This document shows, one piece after another, positions 9,720 to 19,217 of a DNA stretch of 64,000 bases. This DNA is from a virus. Location of the stretch: IMG/VR virus record IMGVR_UViG_3300042507_002545, positions 1 to 64,000 of that record; one strand, written 5' to 3'. Every line of letters begins with the position of its first letter. The first letter of the stretch is position 1. Below the pieces are notes generated by a model. It was not told the DNA's origin, searched no databases, and saw nothing but the letters and a program-made list of their open reading frames with translations. The translations under genes were made by a program, and so were the position numbers.

Positions 9720-11237
9720 TTATAAGGTTGTACCAGGATAATATGGTCCAGTTTCGCTAGATGAACCAGCTACCATTGTCATTCTAGTTTGATATGTAGT
9801 TGCGGTAGTTAAGCTACCAAATGTATGATTGTAAGCTATTCCTGTAGGAGGATTGTTAATTACAGTACTAGAAACAATTCCAGTAGTTGTGTTATTCCAT
9901 AACTCCAAGTAATAAGTTACAGGGCCTATGTACGTTGGAGTAAATGTAGCTCTAAGTTGTGTAGTTGATATTGGAGTAATAGTTAAAGCTGGAACAGCAT
10001 CTCCTGCTACAAATTGTGTAGGTCCTGCAAAACTACATTTTTGACCATCAGGTGTACTTAAGTTTAAACCATTAGGTAATTGAATAAAATATGCATTAGC
10101 ACCAACACAACCAGTGTTAAATGTACCAGGAGCTTCTACTGAAAAATCAATAGTTATACTTGTACCCATTAATGTAATTATGTCACTACCTGTAATATAA
10201 TTAAAATATACTCCATTACAATCTGTAATTCCAATACTTATAGTATTAGCTGTTAAACCAGCTGGAATACTACCTTGAAAGTCTATAGTTAATGTTGTTG
10301 TTCCTGGATCATAAGATGAGTTACTTAAATCAAGTATAGTTTGATTACAAGCATTACAGCAGTTTGTAACAACGTTATTTAATGCAGTACGCATATCACA
10401 TACAGTAATCCATAAGTTTTGTACCGCTGCAGCTAATGTATTAAAGTTACCACTTGATGCCGTAATCCAACCTGGGATAAGACCCATAGATGCATATGGT
10501 TGTGATAATGGAACAGCACTCTCTATACCTTGACATTGTTGAGCTAGTACATCATTAACAACAGTTTGTGCTATTGCACCATCACCTACCACAGCTGTTT
10601 TAAGATCACATAACTCAGCTTCCATTGTCTGCACAAAAGTTGCAATAGGAATATTTATAGATGGTGATAAACAACTAGTTGGAATAACAATTAAGGTAGC
10701 AGCAGTAGAACCTGATAAAATAAAAGTTTCTAATGATGTTACTCTACTATTTAAATTAATAACATCTGCTTCTAATGCTAATACTATATCAAAAAGTTCG
10801 CAAAACTTAATGCCAATAGCTATTGCGTATTCAGTAAGAGTCATTGTTGTTACTTGCTGACCAAATTGATTTGGATAATAAAAGCAAGGTGCAATAGAAA
10901 CAATGCAATTATCTGGACATAGAGGTACATCTGGATTAGTTCCAGTACCAGTAGATGCTTGCAGTTCACATAATGTATCTAATATAAATTGAATAAGATC
11001 ATGAATGCTTTCAGGCTTAGGGCAAATAGGAGGAAAACAAGATACATCAAATCCTGTAATATTTAGTTGGTCAACTAAAGTGCAAAGCTCTGTTGCTATC
11101 TTAAATGTAACATCAGAAATGCTATCACCTTTGCATAATGTAATGCATGGGATATCCGGCCCCTGCCAGATTACGCAGTTACTTGAAACAGGATTACATC
11201 CTGCTTGAGTATTAGTTGGTTGAATAGGAAGTGCCAT
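9720..11237 (-). CDS. Large beta/helical virion surface protein, 505 aa
   Basis: The N-terminal half alternates Cys-containing strands and helices (for example SNCVIWQGPDIPCITLCKGD and HDLIQFILDTLCEL). The C-terminal 180 residues are Thr/Ser/Gly-rich, with an Fn3-like ending (ATTYQTRMTMVAGSSSETGP). It shares the Cys-rich style of its neighbours and lies 10 bp upstream of the 182-aa Fn3 gene. Best read as a fibre or appendage subunit; no catalytic signature is visible. Confidence 0.65.
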   Translation of the reverse strand: MALPIQPTNTQAGCNPVSSNCVIWQGPDIPCITLCKGDSISDVTFKIATELCTLVDQLNITGFDVSCFPPICPKPESIHDLIQFILDTLCELQASTGTGTNPDVPLCPDNCIVSIAPCFYYPNQFGQQVTTMTLTEYAIAIGIKFCELFDIVLALEADVINLNSRVTSLETFILSGSTAATLIVIPTSCLSPSINIPIATFVQTMEAELCDLKTAVVGDGAIAQTVVNDVLAQQCQGIESAVPLSQPYASMGLIPGWITASSGNFNTLAAAVQNLWITVCDMRTALNNVVTNCCNACNQTILDLSNSSYDPGTTTLTIDFQGSIPAGLTANTISIGITDCNGVYFNYITGSDIITLMGTSITIDFSVEAPGTFNTGCVGANAYFIQLPNGLNLSTPDGQKCSFAGPTQFVAGDAVPALTITPISTTQLRATFTPTYIGPVTYYLELWNNTTTGIVSSTVINNPPTGIAYNHTFGSLTTATTYQTRMTMVAGSSSETGPYYPGTTL

Positions 11238-11240
11238 ATG

Positions 11241-11257
11241 TATAATTTACAAAATTT
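11241..11257 (-). repeat. 17-bp exact repeat in the leader of the 505-aa gene (copy 2)
   Basis: Identical to 9027-9043 and placed 3 bp upstream of the 11237 start codon. Confidence 0.5.
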
Positions 11258-11265
11258 TTATCTAA

Positions 11266-12585
11266 TTAACTAGGTTCTGGACAAATAACTGCTACAGGAG
11301 GTGTTGTAATAACACAAGCGGTAGCATCATATATCGCAGCTAAATCGTTTAACTCTTTCTTTATTAAGATTCTATCTTCATTAACTTCACAGTTTACGGC
11401 TATACCATACCTAATCTGCCTAAATATATTATAGTACGCATTGGCAAATTTTACATTGGTAGTCACATCACATTGAGAAGGTAGTTTATAGAATACTCTA
11501 TTTGGAGCAGGGATAATCCTGGTATATTTAGGAGGTTCCGGACCTAGGCAGCATAGGCAATCGTCATAGCCTGTTATCAAAGTAGCTTCTACAGCACCTA
11601 TACAATCTTTACTTAGACTTACTTGCCAACATCCAGGATACTCTTCTATAGTAATTACAGAATTAACATAGAATCCTAATTCACTATTAGTAATAATTTG
11701 TTGTTGAGTTTCGCAATTGGTTAAAACATAACATGTTTCTGGACAAGGTATTGCACCTAAATCTGTAACATCTGCTAAATCAATAACTACCGAGTTTAAT
11801 AAACAAGGTGCAGAATCTAAACAAGGATCAACGACTTCTTCACCTATACAGCAAATACTATCTACTAAATATGTTCCTGGATATTCAGGTAAATCTATAG
11901 TAATTGTATTACCCACATAAGAATCCCAAGTAGTATACTCAGGAGATGTATCTTCTCCAATATAAACAGTAATTGGATTACCTCCATCGCATGGTAATAA
12001 TACAGCACAACATGTTGGATCTGCTGGTGGGGCTGGTTCAAAACAAGGACCTTGTCCTAAGTTTTCATCAACAGTAGGTGGTATTACAAGTAATGATTGA
12101 TCTATACCGCATAAAGTGGCTGCAGGAACGCTACAACATACATCACTTAAATAGTATGTTCCAGAATAACCAGGTGTTGAAAATGTAAGTAACTGACCTT
12201 CTAGTGGTAACCATTCTAAATGTATAAACTGATTTTCTGTACCTAATCTTAAATATATAGGTTCCCCACCATTACATGGTATTAAAGTACCAACACAACT
12301 ATTAATTACGCAAGGTCCTGATATAACTGTTATATCATCTGAGGATGGTGCACTTGGATAAGGTCCTGCTGGAAAACCACTTAAACATGCTAACTCACAA
12401 CATATTGAACTTATGTAATACTCCGTACCTGAAACAAAAGGACTTGTTGTAGATGTAAAATGATCTCCAATTAAAGCTTCATAAAATAAAGGCACGGGAG
12501 TACCCTGTAATCCTAAATTTAAGATTATTGCATCCTCTACATCATTAGAGCCGCAGGGATATACTATTGCATAACAGATTACCAT
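11266..12585 (-). CDS. Tandem Cys-rich repeat surface protein, 439 aa
   Basis: Built from about five repeats of 60-90 residues with a shared pattern: an opening LxPCxGGxPI-type strand, a central G-x-x-V/I segment, then YPGTY or YPGCW, then a closing Cys pair (DVCC, SICC, CLCC). The same unit occurs in the 680-aa protein at 33237 and at the end of the 874-aa protein. The last 80 residues (RIIPAPNRVFYKLPSQCD onward) are different and helical. Probably an extracellular beta-domain protein on the virion, as the many paired Cys suggest disulfides. Confidence 0.6.
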   Translation of the reverse strand: MVICYAIVYPCGSNDVEDAIILNLGLQGTPVPLFYEALIGDHFTSTTSPFVSGTEYYISSICCELACLSGFPAGPYPSAPSSDDITVISGPCVINSCVGTLIPCNGGEPIYLRLGTENQFIHLEWLPLEGQLLTFSTPGYSGTYYLSDVCCSVPAATLCGIDQSLLVIPPTVDENLGQGPCFEPAPPADPTCCAVLLPCDGGNPITVYIGEDTSPEYTTWDSYVGNTITIDLPEYPGTYLVDSICCIGEEVVDPCLDSAPCLLNSVVIDLADVTDLGAIPCPETCYVLTNCETQQQIITNSELGFYVNSVITIEEYPGCWQVSLSKDCIGAVEATLITGYDDCLCCLGPEPPKYTRIIPAPNRVFYKLPSQCDVTTNVKFANAYYNIFRQIRYGIAVNCEVNEDRILIKKELNDLAAIYDATACVITTPPVAVICPEPS

Positions 12586-12588
12586 ATT

Positions 12589-15213
12589 TTATACGCATTG
12601 ATATTGAAAACAACATTCACAATCAGGATAACTTTGTACTATACTTACAGTAGTAAATTCTCCTACACAATTATAAGTTTCTAAAACAGTCCAGCATAAT
12701 CCTGGATATTCTGCTAACTCAACTACTAGACCTGCAACTTGACTTAAGTTTTGCTGAGTCATTATAAATACATCACCATTGTTACAGTTTGTAAGTTTGT
12801 AACAAGGATTAATTTCAATAGCTTCTTGACACTCTTGGCAGGTTGTAAATGTATCTGTAATGTTTAAATTTTCAATAGTAGTTTGACCATCGCAAGCTGA
12901 TGTTACTGTTACAAATAGACAAAGGGCAAGCCCTTCAAAAACAATAATGCTTCCTACATACTGAGCTAAGTTATCAAACCCTGAAGAGTTGGTATTTACA
13001 GTAGCGTATATAGTACCATCTGCACAATTTATTAAATCATAACAACAAGGATTATAGTCTGTACTTACACATTCACATTCTCCAGTTACTGTATTTAAAA
13101 CACAAGGATCATTGCATGATAAAGGTGGGGTTGTAACTGCACATAATAAACTTGTTCTAATTCCATCTACAATACCTGCATAATCTGCAAATTCTGTTTC
13201 ATAATAATCAGGAGTACCAGCTACATTATCGCTAGGGAATCTTAACCAGTTACCGCTACCAGGAGGTGAGTCAAATTCATATGACGCATCCCAATATTTA
13301 CAATTAGTTGCAGTAATTGAGCCATCTAAAAGCGCCCAATCATTTACATTAAATTTACAATAATCAGTAGGACCTGTGCCTGTAGGAGTAGCTCCAACAA
13401 GAGCATTTTTTGTAGTAGTTCTTTCATTTTGATTTCCTACTATAACAAGTGTAATATCTACAGCAGTTGTAACATCAATACCTGTACCATTTTTAATATC
13501 CTGAGCAAGGTCCATAGCATCAGTATACATTCTTCTTTTTCTTGCTGTAAAAACACTAGTATTAACTCCATTTGCTAAATCACTACTAGCATGGCAAATA
13601 TTTAAAGGTGGTGTAGAACCATCTACACCAACAACACCAAATAAAGTTACACAATCACCATCTGGAGTACTTGGAACTTGTGAATATCCGTTAAAGGTTC
13701 CCGTAGTAGGATCAGATTGATTTGGCCAACCATCTGTAATAAATAAGATTTTTTTTGCTGCAGAAGCTCTAGAATTTACACCTGTTACATTTTTATAGCC
13801 TTCTCGTAAACCTGCAAAATGATTAGTATTATTACCTACAACACCCATAGCATTTATGTTAGCTTTTAACATACCATTGCCTGTTCCAGATACCCATCCT
13901 CCAATTTGCAAAGGTAAACCAGCAGCGCCCGCAACAGGAGATGATGAACCAAAATACACAATACCTACTCTAACTTGATCTGTACTAATTCTATTTGTAT
14001 TACCAGCATCCTCAATGCTATCTATTATATTTTCTATAAATGCTTTATATAATGGATATTCAGTAGCCGTAATTGAACTTGATCTATCTATTACTATTGC
14101 TAAATCTAATAAACACGGTTCAGAGGGTGCTTCACATAAATCACTATCTGCATTATAAACATAACCATCGGGGCATACTGGTGTTGAACTCTCACAAAAT
14201 TGAGTATCGTTATTAAATATAAAACCTGGAGGACATCCACATGCTGGCTCAGTACCTATGGCTAGTCTACGAGGTTCACCAAATGTATCTGTTAAAGGGA
14301 TAGTATTTGTAAAAGAATCAGTTGTGCGAACTCCAAAGTTTGCTGTTGTAGGAATGTTATCAATAACAAGTCCTGATATAGTATTATAAAATTCCATATC
14401 AAATACACCATTAGTTAGATCTTGTATGGTATATACAGGAGTTGTTGTTACAAAGTTATCTGTAGTTAAATAAATATTAGTGTCATCTACAGTATAAAAA
14501 GTATCAGCTCCCACGTATGATAAAACAATTCGGGTACCAGTACCAAGTGGTGAAGGAAATGCAAAAGCTGAACTCCATGCACCACCTGTAGATGAGAAAA
14601 CACCGTTTATAGTTACTGCTAAAAATAAAGTACCACCATCATTAACATATATACCAAATGGCTCATTAACACCATCTACAGCTGCTCCGACAATAGCCCA
14701 TGATGTTCCAGCATCGTTACTATAATATACATTAGTATTAATAGAAACTACTACATCTACACCATTTGTACTATATACAGATCTTGTATTTGCTCCTGGA
14801 GGTAATCCTGAAATACTAGACGTAGTTCCTACACTAGAAAATGTAAGACCACCATCTGTTGATTTTGCAACTATATCTTGTGTAGTGCTTGCATAAATAA
14901 TATTTTCATCATTAGGAGAAATGCAGATTTTTCTAAAAATTTGTCCTGATGCTATACTTGATAACCATGTTCCTGTAGGTTGTGTAAATGTATTACCACC
15001 ATCAGTTGAATAAATTATTCCTTGAGCACCACCGCTAAGATATGTACCAATAGCAAATACAAAATTTGAATCTGTTTTTTTTGCTGCAATATCTTGAGCT
15101 ACAAGATAAGGTGTTAAAACAGATGTTCCGCATGGAACAATTGTTGCGCATAAATCATCACTATAACCAAGGTTATTAAGTTTGTTTAAGAGATATACTT
15201 TTATGCTTGACAT
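12589..15213 (-). CDS. Virion protein with BNR-like repeats, a vWA domain and Cys-rich repeats, 874 aa
   Basis: Three parts are visible. Residues 50-320 carry sialidase/BNR-like Asp-box motifs (STDGGNTF, STDGGLTF, SNDAGTSW) typical of a beta-propeller. Two short CPxGxxxxxxxxxC modules follow (residues 327-361). A von Willebrand A domain starts near residue 368 with an intact MIDAS start (DRSSS, D376) and contains ILFITDGWPN. The C-terminus has two units of the Cys-rich repeat shared with neighbouring genes (CYDLINC, CYKLTNC). It is a likely adhesin: a metal-dependent vWA binding domain and a propeller are both ligand-binding folds. It is followed by only 3 bp and the 439-aa gene. Confidence 0.7.
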   Translation of the reverse strand: MSSIKVYLLNKLNNLGYSDDLCATIVPCGTSVLTPYLVAQDIAAKKTDSNFVFAIGTYLSGGAQGIIYSTDGGNTFTQPTGTWLSSIASGQIFRKICISPNDENIIYASTTQDIVAKSTDGGLTFSSVGTTSSISGLPPGANTRSVYSTNGVDVVVSINTNVYYSNDAGTSWAIVGAAVDGVNEPFGIYVNDGGTLFLAVTINGVFSSTGGAWSSAFAFPSPLGTGTRIVLSYVGADTFYTVDDTNIYLTTDNFVTTTPVYTIQDLTNGVFDMEFYNTISGLVIDNIPTTANFGVRTTDSFTNTIPLTDTFGEPRRLAIGTEPACGCPPGFIFNNDTQFCESSTPVCPDGYVYNADSDLCEAPSEPCLLDLAIVIDRSSSITATEYPLYKAFIENIIDSIEDAGNTNRISTDQVRVGIVYFGSSSPVAGAAGLPLQIGGWVSGTGNGMLKANINAMGVVGNNTNHFAGLREGYKNVTGVNSRASAAKKILFITDGWPNQSDPTTGTFNGYSQVPSTPDGDCVTLFGVVGVDGSTPPLNICHASSDLANGVNTSVFTARKRRMYTDAMDLAQDIKNGTGIDVTTAVDITLVIVGNQNERTTTKNALVGATPTGTGPTDYCKFNVNDWALLDGSITATNCKYWDASYEFDSPPGSGNWLRFPSDNVAGTPDYYETEFADYAGIVDGIRTSLLCAVTTPPLSCNDPCVLNTVTGECECVSTDYNPCCYDLINCADGTIYATVNTNSSGFDNLAQYVGSIIVFEGLALCLFVTVTSACDGQTTIENLNITDTFTTCQECQEAIEINPCYKLTNCNNGDVFIMTQQNLSQVAGLVVELAEYPGLCWTVLETYNCVGEFTTVSIVQSYPDCECCFQYQCV

Positions 15214-15224
15214 AGTTATACTAG

Positions 15225-15353
15225 TTATTTTTTAACTTCTTTCTTTTTAGTTTCATAGCTATGTACACATTTGGTACATACTTGTTTGCCATCTGGCGCT
15301 GTTCTCTTTTGGCAACCGCAACTTAGGGTTGCTCCACAATTTGCACATTTCAT
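15225..15353 (-). CDS. Small zinc-ribbon protein, 42 aa
   Basis: Starts MKCANCGATLSCGC and continues to VCTKCVH, giving CxxC, CxC and CxxC pairs that fit a zinc ribbon, then a Lys-rich tail. The leader AAAAACCAAC (15359-15368) is the same start-proximal motif found at other genes in this window. It sits between the 185-aa and 874-aa genes in the same direction. Role unknown; many phages carry such a mini zinc ribbon in the structural block. Confidence 0.7.
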   Translation of the reverse strand: MKCANCGATLSCGCQKRTAPDGKQVCTKCVHSYETKKKEVKK

Positions 15354-15374
15354 AATATGTTGGTTTTTAAATTA

Positions 15375-15932
15375 TTAACATGTACCACATCCACATCCGC
15401 AAGCTAACTTTTTAAGTTGAGCTGTTACATATGTGTATATTGCCATACCCTCTGTAGGATTATGACAATACTCTACTTTTGCTTTAGCTGCTTTTAGCAT
15501 TGTCGATAGGAGGTTTATTTCCCGCAACTTTTCTTTCATTGGTCCTACCGGCTCGCAGTTAGGAACATCTAGGCAACAAAGCAAGTTATTAATTTTATTT
15601 AATGCCTGAGATATACGTAGATGGTTGTACTCTACATATACCACTTCATTAGGCGCCACACTGTAGCGAATAACATATACACCATCTGGTATATCATTTC
15701 TATATGAATCACAGTTTGTAAGCTGTAATCCTAAATCACACGCAGTAAGGTTTACTGCAAACTCAGTACCCATATCTGTAATCTCTGCAGCTGTAGTAAA
15801 TCCAGGCGCAGTAATTTGCAACTTAGGACATTCTACAGGTACATTTTGGTTATAGGTAGTCATGTCTACTATACGTAGTAAACAGTTATTTAGAGTATCT
15901 GGAATTTCTAATGCTAATTGATGTTGTGCCAT
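15375..15932 (-). CDS. Structural protein with Cys-rich tail, 185 aa
   Basis: An N-terminal beta-domain (QLALEIPDTLNNCLLRIVDM) of about 110 residues is followed by a helical region and an ending of ACGCGCGTC. The beta-domain followed by helices suggests an adaptor that attaches larger surface proteins, since it precedes the Cys-rich adhesin genes. Function not recognised. Confidence 0.55.
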   Translation of the reverse strand: MAQHQLALEIPDTLNNCLLRIVDMTTYNQNVPVECPKLQITAPGFTTAAEITDMGTEFAVNLTACDLGLQLTNCDSYRNDIPDGVYVIRYSVAPNEVVYVEYNHLRISQALNKINNLLCCLDVPNCEPVGPMKEKLREINLLSTMLKAAKAKVEYCHNPTEGMAIYTYVTAQLKKLACGCGCGTC

Positions 15933-15967
15933 TGTATTACTAAGTTACAAAGATATAGTGTAAAAAT

Positions 15968-16006
15968 AAAAAAGAGGAGGGGATTTTTTATCCCACCCCT
16001 CTTTTT
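15968..16006 (-). terminator. Terminator after the abundant 450-aa structural gene
   Basis: AGAGGGGTGGGAT pairs with ATCCCCTCCTCT (one bulge) around an A-rich loop, followed by a T-run on the minus strand. The opposite strand also has T after the hairpin, so it may work both ways. Confidence 0.75.
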
Positions 16007-16023
16007 ATAAGTTTTAGTTAAGA

Positions 16024-17376
16024 TTAGGCTGGTATAGTTTTAGGAGGTACTGGAGTGCAGTAGTCTGGGCAAGTATACTCAGTTAATCCTGTACAACCTG
16101 AACCTGCATTCTCCAACCATGCTGTTACAAAATCTTCAAAATCTGTATCGCGACCATCTGTTACAATTTCTAACAAGTACTGATCATTGTCAAATGTTCC
16201 AGTTGGGTTGTTGAAACGTGGCACATTGTGCTGGATATAGTAACGAGTATAGAATGATGTTCTGCTAATTGCATCATATACATCTGTACCGTTAGTAATC
16301 TCACGGATACGCAAGTCTTGACCAGTATAGAAAGGTTGTTGCATGTAACCTTCAGTTAAGATAAGGTCACGGATAACATTTTCTCCTGTTCCTTTTAATT
16401 GAAGTGCATCACAGCTATTGTATACACAAACTCCACCAAATGTACATGGATCACCATTGTTATCTACTTCAGAAGCATAAAGCTTAACTGGCTCTAAGAA
16501 AGCAATGATAGAATCATTTGGGTAGAAAGTACAATCTCCAAAACGAGTATCTTCATAAGCTCCAGTAATGATCAATCCTGCTAAAGTATCTTCAGGAGTA
16601 GCATTAGCTGGTAGAGCAGTTCCACCTAGTACATATGGAAGAAGGTTTTCAACCGATGCATTAGGGTTGTAGTTTGGTCCAAGAGTTGGATTAATAGCAG
16701 CAAGAGCATTCCATGTAGTTCCACCATCAGTTGAGTAAGTAACTGCAACTTGAATGAATGGGTTAATAAGTGGGCTATTCAACAAATCATATGCCCATTT
16801 AGAATAAACAATCAATGGGTTAACAGCTACTGGTGCAATTGAATCTTCTGGGCAACATCCAGTGTAAGCACTTGTAGTGTAGTAATCGTTACGAGTTAAG
16901 AAACGCAATGCTGGAGATCCTTTAATGTCTAAACGCAAATCGTAGTTTTCACCACAATAGAAAGTTTTGTCTACAACAGTTCCTGAGTTAGGATTACAAG
17001 GACCTTCTGTATCCCAGTTGTTTATGTTTGCACCAACTGTAATTTGAGCTTGTTGAGCAGGACAGTCATCAACAACATAGAAAGATGATACATACTTAGG
17101 GTTAATAGTCTTAGACTTTACAGTCTCAGAATATCCACCGTGGAATTTACCAATTTTGTCATTTGGGTGAATAGAAGTTGAAATTAACACTAGAGGACAA
17201 CTTGTAGTTGTTGGTCCCGCTAAGTCAGCTGGTGTTACCCAAGTCTTAGGATCCACAAAAGTAAATTGTCCAGCACGATTTTCTGGAGTAAATGCCGAAC
17301 TAGACAAACCTCCTGTTGTAGTAAACCCATCGGTTCCTACAAACATCTTTTGAAAGGCATGATTAAAATAAGCCAT
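16024..17376 (-). CDS. Abundant virion structural protein, 450 aa
   Basis: Starts MAYFNHAFQKMFVGTDGF and contains SETVKSKTINPKYVSSFYVV and a C-terminal RTSFYTRYYIQHNVPRFN block. It has its own A-rich leader and a strong terminator. Codon choice is more uniform than in neighbours and close to that of the capsid gene, which suggests high expression. Possible roles are a head-decoration, collar or sheath-like protein. The first 40 residues resemble shared N-termini of structural proteins in other Bacteroidetes phages, but I cannot name the family. Confidence 0.6.
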   Translation of the reverse strand: MAYFNHAFQKMFVGTDGFTTTGGLSSSAFTPENRAGQFTFVDPKTWVTPADLAGPTTTSCPLVLISTSIHPNDKIGKFHGGYSETVKSKTINPKYVSSFYVVDDCPAQQAQITVGANINNWDTEGPCNPNSGTVVDKTFYCGENYDLRLDIKGSPALRFLTRNDYYTTSAYTGCCPEDSIAPVAVNPLIVYSKWAYDLLNSPLINPFIQVAVTYSTDGGTTWNALAAINPTLGPNYNPNASVENLLPYVLGGTALPANATPEDTLAGLIITGAYEDTRFGDCTFYPNDSIIAFLEPVKLYASEVDNNGDPCTFGGVCVYNSCDALQLKGTGENVIRDLILTEGYMQQPFYTGQDLRIREITNGTDVYDAISRTSFYTRYYIQHNVPRFNNPTGTFDNDQYLLEIVTDGRDTDFEDFVTAWLENAGSGCTGLTEYTCPDYCTPVPPKTIPA

Positions 17377-17441
17377 GTTTTTTTGTTTTTAAGGGTTATA
17401 AATATATATTTAATATAAGAAAAGTATTTCTACTTTCCAAA

Positions 17442-17945
17442 TTATTTTAAGAAAAGTAATTTGTACTTAGCTGAGTTTATAGCATCTTTAACTAAGTCTA
17501 GGTTATTAACTATCTCTGAATAAGGCATCATGCCTTGAAGTTTATTGATAGAATTATACATATCTCTAAGATAGGCCACCGCATCTGCTGCAGTATCTAA
17601 TGTGCGAATAGGCATATCTTTATAAGTTAAAAGCTTTTCAGTTGCTCCCTGATAACCTTCTACAAGAGTATCAGCATAACCATGTAGACCATCATAAAAA
17701 TCACCAAGAGCTTTATGAGCAGCATAAGAACCATCTCCCTTTATCTTTAGATGTAATCTATGAAAACTTACAGCAGCATTCATCATTTCTGTAGCGCAAG
17801 CTGCAGTCATGTTATCTAATGAGCTTCCTCCAACACCTGCATCAGAAGTAGGCATTGGTTTAGCAGCTTGTTCAACACTAGGTCTACTAAGCTTTTTAAT
17901 AGGCTCAGGATCTCTCTTTAATAAATTTCTTGGTTGTTCAGCCAT
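17442..17945 (-). CDS. Ferritin/Dps-like helical bundle protein (DUF5856-like), 167 aa
   Basis: After a disordered Pro/Lys-rich 35-residue N-terminus, four helices follow with the pattern SFHRLHLKIKGDGSYAAHK, LGDFYDGLHGYADTLVEGYQ and a long C-terminal helix. This matches small phage proteins I know as DUF5856, thought to have a Dps/ferritin-like four-helix fold. Whether the His/Glu residues form a ferroxidase site is not certain. Located 2 bp after the ring protein gene, so it is probably a virion or assembly protein. Confidence 0.6.
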   Translation of the reverse strand: MAEQPRNLLKRDPEPIKKLSRPSVEQAAKPMPTSDAGVGGSSLDNMTAACATEMMNAAVSFHRLHLKIKGDGSYAAHKALGDFYDGLHGYADTLVEGYQGATEKLLTYKDMPIRTLDTAADAVAYLRDMYNSINKLQGMMPYSEIVNNLDLVKDAINSAKYKLLFLK

Positions 17946-17947
17946 GA

Positions 17948-18652
17948 TTAATTGTTTTGTTCAGAAGCTGTAGACTCCCGAGTATATTGATTAAATGATT
18001 CTATATCTCCTGCAAGGATTGATGCTGCTGAATCTACAATTACCTCTACCACATCATCAGGAAATTCACATAACACTTCTTGAGTTGATGTTTGTAGAGT
18101 ATAAGGATCTGCACAACCTAAAATTTGGATTCTAGTTGGGTACTTATAGTAAGTATATTTAACGCTTTTTATTTCAAACTCATCATTAGTAAATACCTTG
18201 ATTTTGTTTTCCATCATAGTTGCAAAAGTCTCACGCCACTCAAAGCTAGGTTTACGTAAAAAATCATTTAGTAAAACACTAAGGTTAGCCTCTTCTGCTA
18301 AATATACCACCATATCTTTCTCCTCATTGCAACATTTGCTTACTGCTTTAACATCTATTCTTTTAAACTCCATCCAGTCATCTGGTAATACTTCGGTAAT
18401 AACATATTTATCACCATAAGTAAAAGCAAGATCTTCGGATTTAAGCATGATCATAAGATCACCAATCTTACGATTACTTTGCTCATCACCCTGTTTAAGA
18501 ATATTGTTACCAACAAGTTGACGGCGCACCCATTCTATTTGAGCTTTATTAAAAGCCTCAACTATTTGCCAACATTCAAAGTTGTCATAGTCTTGGCTAT
18601 CAAGCTTGTTGAGTCGCTCCTTAATCTTTATTTGTATGGTAGTATTGTTCAT
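17948..18652 (-). CDS. Ring / portal-adjacent connector protein, 234 aa
   Basis: The N-terminal part (IKIKERLNKLDSQDYDNFE, CWQIVEAFNKAQIEWVRRQL) matches a recurring signature of crAss-like ring proteins that sit directly under the portal. A beta-rich middle and a C-terminal segment EFPDDVVEVIVDSAASILAG follow. It is coupled to the upstream 52-aa gene by an ATGA overlap. Family match from memory; structural role inferred. Confidence 0.7.
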   Translation of the reverse strand: MNNTTIQIKIKERLNKLDSQDYDNFECWQIVEAFNKAQIEWVRRQLVGNNILKQGDEQSNRKIGDLMIMLKSEDLAFTYGDKYVITEVLPDDWMEFKRIDVKAVSKCCNEEKDMVVYLAEEANLSVLLNDFLRKPSFEWRETFATMMENKIKVFTNDEFEIKSVKYTYYKYPTRIQILGCADPYTLQTSTQEVLCEFPDDVVEVIVDSAASILAGDIESFNQYTRESTASEQNN

Positions 18653-18807
18653 TTCTTAGCACCGCCTTTTTTAGCGTAACCCATTTTATTTCTTACTGCA
18701 GTTGGAAGTTTAGATAGTCCCGGATTAGCACTAGGATTAACAGATTTAAGTTTAGAAGAACCACCAGATTTCATTTTAACTGAACCACAAGTTGCACACT
18801 TTTTCAT
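18649..18807 (-). CDS. Small basic protein with N-terminal CxxC, 52 aa
   Basis: Starts MKKCATCGSVKMKSGG and ends AVRNKMGYAKKGGAKK. Lys/Gly-rich, without hydrophobic segments. The stop overlaps the start of the ring gene (ATGA). The end motif (Y-x-K-K-G-G) recurs in the 41-aa gene nearby. One of six small basic genes in a row; perhaps DNA- or capsid-associated. Confidence 0.65.
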   Translation of the reverse strand: MKKCATCGSVKMKSGGSSKLKSVNPSANPGLSKLPTAVRNKMGYAKKGGAKK

Positions 18808-18819
18808 ATCATTATAGTT

Positions 18820-19065
18820 TTAGCATTTCCATTTTCTAAGTGACTTATTAATCCTTGAGTTAGGATCATTAGCCGTTTTAGCACTAGTAAGCTTTTTCTT
18901 CATCCCGGACATTCTTGCGCAAAAGCTTTTCTTTCTAGGCCCACCCTCTGGTTGAGGTGCCTTAATATCATGACCTGCTGCTTTTAAAGAAGCACGTCCT
19001 TTAGCGTTAAGCCCTCCACTTGGAGACTTACCTTCTTTTCTTTGCCATGCTGGACTTTTTGCCAT
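18820..19065 (-). CDS. DUF6321-like small basic protein, 81 aa
   Basis: MAKSPAWQRKEGKSPSGGLN followed by AKGRASLKAAG and a C-terminal RKKSFCARMSG matches a short phage/plasmid domain I recall as DUF6321 (function unknown). I chose the ATG at 19065 because the family begins here; a longer reading frame upstream has no family resemblance and overlaps the next gene. Confidence 0.75.
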   Translation of the reverse strand: MAKSPAWQRKEGKSPSGGLNAKGRASLKAAGHDIKAPQPEGGPRKKSFCARMSGMKKKLTSAKTANDPNSRINKSLRKWKC

Positions 19066-19066
19066 A

Positions 19067-19216
19067 CTATTTCTTTTTAGCAGTCTTAGCAGACTGGGTA
19101 AAATCTTTTTTAGTAGGTGCACCTTTTGCTCCTACTTTACGCATCTTCTCACCGGAACCTGCGGCTATGCGAGCTCTTTTAGCATGAATGTTAGCGTATA
19201 ATCCTTGCTTTGCCAT
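19067..19216 (-). CDS. DUF5872-like small basic protein, 49 aa
   Basis: MAKQGLYANIHAKRARIAAG then SGEKMRKVGAKGAPTKKDF is a widespread tiny viral and bacterial motif (DUF5872 as I recall it). Lys/Arg/Ala-rich, likely nucleic-acid binding. Stop and next start are 1 bp apart. Confidence 0.75.
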   Translation of the reverse strand: MAKQGLYANIHAKRARIAAGSGEKMRKVGAKGAPTKKDFTQSAKTAKKK

Positions 19217-19217
19217 A

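Noticed and set aside
9161-15213. Diversity-generating retroelement acting on Fn3/Cys-rich genes
   Set aside because: No reverse transcriptase gene or template repeat was seen in the window.
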